35,995 nucleotides of DNA from Caldifarciminota bacterium (GTDB lineage: Bacteria; Hydrothermota; Hydrothermia; Hydrothermales; JAJRUZ01): contig JAJRUZ010000066.1 in assembly GCA_024277525.1 (NCBI GenBank), positions 1 to 35,995 on the forward strand. Reading direction: 5' to 3'. The notes under the pieces are model-generated. The model was not told where the DNA came from. It saw nothing but the letters and a program-made list of their open reading frames with translations, and made no database searches. Shown piece by piece: positions 31,935 through 35,995 of this stretch (position 1 is the first letter of the stretch; the number at the start of each line of letters is the position of its first letter). Made by a program: the position numbers and the translations under genes.

Positions 31935-31962
31935 TTGCATTGAAGAATCTTCTTGGTAAATA
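31935..31962 (+). promoter_or_regulatory. Promoter candidate for the ThiS-like gene
   Basis: TTGCAT (31935-31940), a 16-nt spacer and TAAATA (31957-31962), seven nt before ATG 31970. This implies a leaderless transcript. Confidence 0.4.
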
Positions 31963-31969
31963 ATTAAAG

Positions 31970-32164
31970 ATGAAAATTAAAATCGGAAAAGAAGAAAAAA
32001 TCCTTAACAAAAATTTAAAAAAAGTTATGGACATTTTTAAAGAATTGAATTTAAACCCCGAAGAATACTTAGTGATAAGAGGTGGTAAAGTATTAACAGA
32101 AGACGAGGAAATAAAAGAAGATGATGAGATTGAGCTCATAAGGGTCATTTCGGGCGGAAATTGA
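31970..32164 (+). CDS. ThiS/MoaD-like ubiquitin-fold sulfur-carrier protein
   Basis: This 64-residue beta-grasp protein (MKIKIGKEEKILNKNLKKVM..., EEYLVIRGGKVLTEDEEIKE, DEIELIRVISGG) is a sulfur carrier. Such proteins are adenylylated by an E1-like enzyme at a C-terminal Gly-Gly and then carry thiocarboxylate for thiamin, molybdopterin or tRNA thiolation. Here the Gly62-Gly63 is followed by one extra residue, Asn64, so the tail might need trimming or may work as it is. No thiazole synthase, MoeB-type E1 or desulfurase gene lies nearby. The last bases overlap the TTG start of the protease gene. Function beyond the carrier fold is not assigned. Confidence 0.85.
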   Translation: MKIKIGKEEKILNKNLKKVMDIFKELNLNPEEYLVIRGGKVLTEDEEIKEDDEIELIRVISGGN

Positions 32165-33657
32165 TTAATTTTTTTATTTTTTCCGCAACTCTACTGCTTC
32201 AGATAGGAAATCCTGATCCTAATCTTCCTTTTAAGAAATTGAAAAAAGAAATTGAATTAAAAAAACAGGAATTTTTATCTCAAAATAAATATTTAAAAGA
32301 TAAAATAAAAATCAAAAAAGAACTCATATTATCACAAAAATTGCTTGTTGATGTTCCTGATTCACTTGTTTCTTATATAAAAACATTAAATATACCTTAT
32401 TCTCCTGATTATATAATTCCGAGTCCGAAGTTAAGATTAACAGATTATGATGAGGGATTCTGGCATAAGAAGTTCATTAAAGCAGATTCATTGCAAAGGG
32501 AAGGGATAAGAGGGAAAGGAGTTATTGTGGTGGTGCTTGATACAGGCATTGATACTTCCCATCCGGAGATTAAAAATAAAATTATCTTATACAAAGATTT
32601 TGTGAATTATTCTCCTCCTTCGGATGAAGTCGGACACGGAACATTTGTTGCATCCCTGATTTGCGGAGATTCCGCAGGAATAGCACCTGATGCAAGGTTA
32701 ATTGTTTTGAAAGTTTTTTCCGAATACGGAGGAACCTTTTCTGATATTCACGAAGCATTTGACTATGTTGCAGAGTTGATAGAAAGGGGAATAGGAATTA
32801 AAATACTTAATGGGTCCTTCGGTGCCCACCCCTATATTCCCGAATTTTTTTACGATCTTTTATATTTAAAAAATAAAGCAGTATTTTTATGCTTCGCAGG
32901 AGGTAATGAGGGGCCTTCGTCAGGAACAGTATCCTCGCCCGGAAATTATCCCTTTGTTTTTTCCGCGGGTGCATGCGATGATGAAGGAAATGTAACAAGT
33001 TTTTCTTCAAGAGGTCCTTCTCCCTTTATAAGCCCATGGAATGACACAACAAATTGGTTTTTTAAAGACTGGAATTTTACCTCACCTTTTTTGTTATCAC
33101 CCGGAAAAAATATAAAATCCGCATTTCCGGGAAACAGATATTTAGTTGCGGAGGGAACAAGTGCATCATCTCCCATCCTCGCAGGCTCAATTGCATTAAT
33201 TTTATCCTACAATCCGTTTATAACCCCTGATTCACTTGCAGAAATTTTTAAAAACTATCTTTACAAAAACCCATCCAATTCCTATCCTAATTATGTAGAA
33301 GGATACGGAATTTTAAAGCTGAGTACAATCTTTAAAAACATTGAGAGAAAGGACACACTTGTTTTTAAAATATCAAAGTTTGAAATAGAATCCAAAAATT
33401 CTCAGATTTTTCCGGATGATTCTTTTTATATTAATTTGTCATTGACTTTTAATAAAGAAATGAAAGACACGGTTAAAGTAAAAATTTTACCTCCTCAGAA
33501 TGTGCTTATTTTTGACACCTTATTTAAATTTCCTCCCTATTCTTCCATTAACTTAAAAACAGAAGGAATTTTCCTTTATTACACTACAAATGATACATTA
33601 AAGTTCGGAATTTCGTTTCAAAGTGATTCTTTTGATTATTATCTTGAAGTAAAGTAA
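32161..33657 (+). CDS. Secreted S8-family (subtilisin-like) serine protease, ended by a TAA before its sorting tail
   Basis: This 498-residue subtilase has a signal peptide (FFIFSATLLLQ), a prodomain-like helical segment, and the full catalytic triad: Asp127 in VVLDTGIDTSHP, His159 in VGHGTFVASL and Ser334 in GTSASSP, with Asn249 of AGGNEG as the oxyanion residue. The protease domain ends near residue 395, followed by a beta-rich extension. The start is TTG, overlapping the preceding stop. The TAA at 33655-33657 interrupts a larger frame that continues in register to 34710 and ends in a C-terminal sorting domain. As it stands the protein would be secreted but lack its surface-sorting signal. 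Confidence 0.92.
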   Translation: MINFFIFSATLLLQIGNPDPNLPFKKLKKEIELKKQEFLSQNKYLKDKIKIKKELILSQKLLVDVPDSLVSYIKTLNIPYSPDYIIPSPKLRLTDYDEGFWHKKFIKADSLQREGIRGKGVIVVVLDTGIDTSHPEIKNKIILYKDFVNYSPPSDEVGHGTFVASLICGDSAGIAPDARLIVLKVFSEYGGTFSDIHEAFDYVAELIERGIGIKILNGSFGAHPYIPEFFYDLLYLKNKAVFLCFAGGNEGPSSGTVSSPGNYPFVFSAGACDDEGNVTSFSSRGPSPFISPWNDTTNWFFKDWNFTSPFLLSPGKNIKSAFPGNRYLVAEGTSASSPILAGSIALILSYNPFITPDSLAEIFKNYLYKNPSNSYPNYVEGYGILKLSTIFKNIERKDTLVFKISKFEIESKNSQIFPDDSFYINLSLTFNKEMKDTVKVKILPPQNVLIFDTLFKFPPYSSINLKTEGIFLYYTTNDTLKFGISFQSDSFDYYLEVK

Positions 33658-34710
33658 AAAATTAAAGGAGATACAATTTTAACTTTAAAAAACAAAAATT
33701 ATGAGTTTTCAATATCAGCAACCGGCTCCCTTGGATTTTTAACTTCTGAACAAACAAAGGGAATCGGATTCAAATATAAAAAATTCGGTAATCTATTATA
33801 TTATGGAAGCGTTGCTTTCGGTAATTCACCTTATTATATTGTTGATAGATTTTACGAAATTTTTGGAATCGATGACAGGGATACAAAGCCCTTGTTAAAA
33901 AACGGAGTTTTTTTTGAAAAAAAGAATAATGTAATAAGTTTTGATTTCTCGGATAATTATGCTCAATATCCCGAAGGAAATGTTTTGAGGGTTGAAATCA
34001 AAGACATTGATTACGGCTTTTTATTTAAATTAAAAACTTTAAATTTTAAACCCGAGACAACATATTTATCTTTATTTCTTGACCCTGACATAGGTAATCC
34101 TTTAACAAATTTTGCCTCTTATGATAGTGCAGGAAAGATTCTGTATGTTTCATCTTCGGGTGGTCCATATTTCGGAGTATTAACTTTTAAGAATGATGTT
34201 TTATGCGGTGCTTTTAAAAATGAAGAATATGCTTATCCTTACGGTGGTGTGCCTGATTCCCTGCAATACTTATTTATGTCAGGTAAATTAAAAGAAAAAT
34301 TTGATATTTTCCCATCCGATTATTCAATTTACATATCCAGAAAAATTTTCCCTCCTGATTCACTGCTATTTGTGATATTTGCTGGTGAAAATTATGATAC
34401 ATTATTGGAAAAAAGAAAAAAAATATTGGAAAGAATAAATATAAAACAGGAGACAAATTTCAAGGGAATCTCAAAGGTATGGCCGAATCCTTTTATAGAC
34501 CCTTATCAGAAGGAATTGAAAATTGAAGTAATGGGAGAGGGCAGAATAATTTTTTATGATGTAACAGGAAGGAAAGCGTATGAAGTTACGGGTTTAAAGA
34601 AAGGGCTCAATGTTATAAAATTAAAAAATTTTAGAAATTCCGGTATTTATTTTTTAAAATTTGAGAATAAAAAAAGGATTTATAAACTGATTTATTTGAA
34701 TTTAAGATGA
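33658..34710 (+). pseudogene. In-frame continuation of the S8 protease: beta domain and C-terminal sorting domain
   Basis: The 350 codons directly after the TAA stay in the protease frame. KIKGDTILTLKNKNYEFSIS, GNLLYYGSVAFGNSPYYIVD and the following strands look like the beta-domain that often follows subtilases in this kind of bacterium. The last 75 residues (WPNPFIDPYQKELKIEVM, IIFYDVTGRKAYEV, SGIYFLKFEN) are a type IX-like sorting/Por domain. It lacks its own signal peptide, and the first plausible start is TTG 33892, well inside the domain, so it cannot be exported alone. It overlaps scpA by 4 nt. Confidence 0.8.
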
Positions 34711-35369
34711 CGGTGATAATAAAAACTTCTTTTTACTACGGTCCTCTTGAAATTTTACTTAAATGGTTATTATCAAAAGAGCTTGACCCTTTTAAGGTAA
34801 AAATTTCGGTTTTATCAGAGGAATTTTTGAATTATTATTTAAAACAGAATACTTTATCATTTAAAGATTCCCTTGAATTTCTTTATGCTCTTACATTTTT
34901 TCTGATGTATAAAACAAAAGCACTTTTTGATAGGAGTATGGATGAAAAGGAAGAGGAGACAGAAGAAAAAGAAGAAAGAACTTTCTCCTTTATGGAACTT
35001 GTTGAATTTTTGACCGAGAGATACGAAAAAATGAGAAAAATGTATGCAAGGGAGGAGGATGAGACTGTGGAAAGTGAGGAAACTTTTGATCCTTCTATTT
35101 TATTTTCAATCTTCTCAAAATTAATTCAAAAAATTCCCGAAGTAAAGGAGAAGTTGCCGGAGATACCCAAAATAGAGGAGAAAATAAAATATATTTTGGA
35201 TCTTTTAAAGGAATGCAAGGAGATTTCTTTTAAAAAATTAATTCTTGAATCAAGGACAAAGATTGAGGCGATAGTAATTTTTCTTGCCATTCTTGAACTT
35301 ATAAAAATAAGGAAAATAAGATGTTATCAACGGGAAAGATTTGATGATATAGTAATTTATGAACTTTAA
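34707..35369 (+). CDS. scpA: Segregation and condensation protein A
   Basis: ScpA is the kleisin that links Smc heads with ScpB in the bacterial condensin. The 220-residue protein has the N-terminal ScpA motif SFYYGPLEILLKWLLSKELDPFKVKISVLSEEFLNYY, the helix AL-FFLMYKTKALFDR (equivalent to the LLxIKSRMLLP segment) and the C-terminal winged-helix part VIFLAILELIKIRKIRCYQ. A Glu-rich linker lies between. ATGA overlap with the preceding frame suggests translational coupling, which would be affected by the upstream premature TAA. Neither scpB nor smc is in the window. Confidence 0.9.
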   Translation: MTVIIKTSFYYGPLEILLKWLLSKELDPFKVKISVLSEEFLNYYLKQNTLSFKDSLEFLYALTFFLMYKTKALFDRSMDEKEEETEEKEERTFSFMELVEFLTERYEKMRKMYAREEDETVESEETFDPSILFSIFSKLIQKIPEVKEKLPEIPKIEEKIKYILDLLKECKEISFKKLILESRTKIEAIVIFLAILELIKIRKIRCYQRERFDDIVIYEL

Positions 35370-35387
35370 TTCTATTTATCTATCTCT

Positions 35388-35990
35388 CTACTTTTTTAAT
35401 TTGAATTCAAAAGGAATAACCATTCTTACAGGTACGGGTTTTCCTGCCTGCATCCCGGGCTTGAAGACGAATTTATTAAGTGCCCTTTTTACAGGCTCAA
35501 TAAAAATAGGATTGTCGGCAATAATTTTTTCAATTATTATACTGCTGTCAGGCATCACTACCAGTTTTACATAAACATTTCCTTCAATTTTGAGCATCTT
35601 TGCAAATTCGGGAAATTCGGGCTTCACTTTTTTCAAAATTTCAGGAGGGTTACTTACTTCCCATACCTCAAGGGTCTCAGGAATTAAAGGCTCAATCGGA
35701 ACCGGTATCGGATTTTGTGGTGTTTTTTCTGGTCTTGTGTAAGGCCCGGAAGGGTTATTCTCTGGGTCAGATGGAATTGAACGGGGATCAATCTTCGGAG
35801 GAGAAGGCTTTGTAGGGGGCAAATCGGGTGGTACAACATCCGGAGGTACAGCCCGGGGAGCCATTTTGATGGCTGTTTCAAACTCTTTCAAAGTCTCCTT
35901 CCGACTTGTCCGCACAAGAGAGAAAGCAGGCAAAATAAAACTCTCTCTTTTTCCTATTCTGGATTGACAAGGAAGCCCACCCGCACCCAC
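35388..35990 (-). CDS. TonB-like energy-transducer protein, N terminus abnormal or outside window
   Basis: The C-terminal 90 residues are a TonB domain (VKPEFPEFAKMLKIEGNVYV, KLVVMPDSSIIIEKI, ALNKFVFKPGMQAGKPVPVR and terminal FEFKLKK), preceded by a Pro-rich periplasm-spanning region (VPPDVVPPDLPPTKPSPP). TonB proteins transmit proton-motive force to outer-membrane receptors and must have an N-terminal transmembrane anchor. Here the expected anchor is reduced to about nine hydrophobic residues (FILPAFSLV), and the frame before it is GC-rich and unlike the rest. The GTG at 35990 is only the first start inside the window. The real start may lie beyond the end, or the anchor may be deleted. Confidence 0.75.
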   Translation of the reverse strand: MGAGGLPCQSRIGKRESFILPAFSLVRTSRKETLKEFETAIKMAPRAVPPDVVPPDLPPTKPSPPKIDPRSIPSDPENNPSGPYTRPEKTPQNPIPVPIEPLIPETLEVWEVSNPPEILKKVKPEFPEFAKMLKIEGNVYVKLVVMPDSSIIIEKIIADNPIFIEPVKRALNKFVFKPGMQAGKPVPVRMVIPFEFKLKK

Positions 35991-35993
35991 CCC
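35976..35993 (-). other. G-quadruplex-type motif at the window edge
   Basis: On the minus strand the bases read GGGGTGGGTGCGGGTGGG: four G-tracts of at least three, with loops of 1, 3 and 1 nt. Such G-rich DNA is strikingly out of place in this AT-rich window. It lies in the doubtful N-terminal part of the TonB-like frame. Confidence 0.6.
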
Positions 35994-35995
35994 GA

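Noticed and set aside
7050-34710. Reassignment of TAA or TAG to an amino acid.
   Set aside because: TAA, TAG and TGA all end well-defined conserved genes in this window at the expected C termini, so neither is systematically read as sense.
35962-35970. TTGACA near the window end as a plus-strand promoter.
   Set aside because: The GC-rich bases that follow give no -10 box before the window ends.
1-35995. tRNA, rRNA, riboswitch, CRISPR or insertion-sequence features.
   Set aside because: I saw no tRNA cloverleaf, no regularly spaced direct repeats, no transposase or terminal inverted repeats, and no recognisable riboswitch leader; a short structured RNA could still be missed by eye.

Overview
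The window is an AT-rich, densely packed, purely bacterial stretch with no rRNA, tRNA, CRISPR array or insertion sequence that I can see. A V-type ATPase, partial NADH dehydrogenase, two proteins ending in a type IX-like C-terminal sorting domain, a TonB-type protein and several outer-membrane barrel candidates together suggest a diderm, probably anaerobic, uncultivated lineage on the FCB side of the tree (WOR-3/Stahlbacteria or Hydrothermae are the best guesses). This taxonomic placement is inference from gene content only.

Layout. 1-4123 (+): a nickel/cobalt block with the end of nikR, a His-rich outer-membrane barrel candidate, a DUF4198 protein, a small membrane component and the ECF transporter core CbiM-CbiQ-CbiO. 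4340-6997: rmuC and two envelope proteins. 7050-8706 (+): glutamine-dependent NAD synthetase in two genes, the glutaminase gene broken by an in-frame TAA. 8707-9276: a decaying patch with a 29-codon orphan, an eroded GGDEF domain and a half copy of a palindromic repeat. 9273-10828 (-): radical SAM/SPASM protein with a flavin-type PNPOx partner, divergent from a BlaI-type repressor and M56 metalloprotease pair (10895-12135). 12565-15202: PEBP protein, Era GTPase and a barrel protein. 15242-17969 (+): periplasmic binding protein plus two histidine-kinase-like ATPases. 18020-22556 (+): V-ATPase subunits H/G, I, K, E, C and F, without A, B or D. 22711-28677 (-): nuoB-C-D-E-F (nuoF broken by an in-frame TAG) followed by a GH18 glycosidase with a sorting tail. 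28715-31463 (+): MlaD, RadA and a YacL-like PIN/TRAM protein. 31460-31822 (-): a Roadblock protein. 31970-35369 (+): a ThiS-like carrier, a subtilase with its sorting tail cut off by an in-frame TAA, and ScpA. 35388-end (-): a TonB-like protein.

Three patterns stand out. First, three otherwise well-preserved reading frames (nadE glutaminase, nuoF, subtilase) are each interrupted by exactly one in-frame stop with no frameshift, and a fourth (the kinase pair) is joined in frame across a TAA-ATG junction. Second, genes that open transcription units usually lack a Shine-Dalgarno sequence and have a -10-like box 5-8 nt before the start codon, implying leaderless mRNAs. Several of these lie in divergent gaps of only 36-39 bp, and one 66-bp gap has a single palindromic TTGCAA that could serve as -35 for both directions. 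Genes inside operons mostly overlap or use Shine-Dalgarno sites. Third, a compact triple-hairpin palindromic element lies inside the nickel operon, and a degraded half copy lies in the decaying patch.
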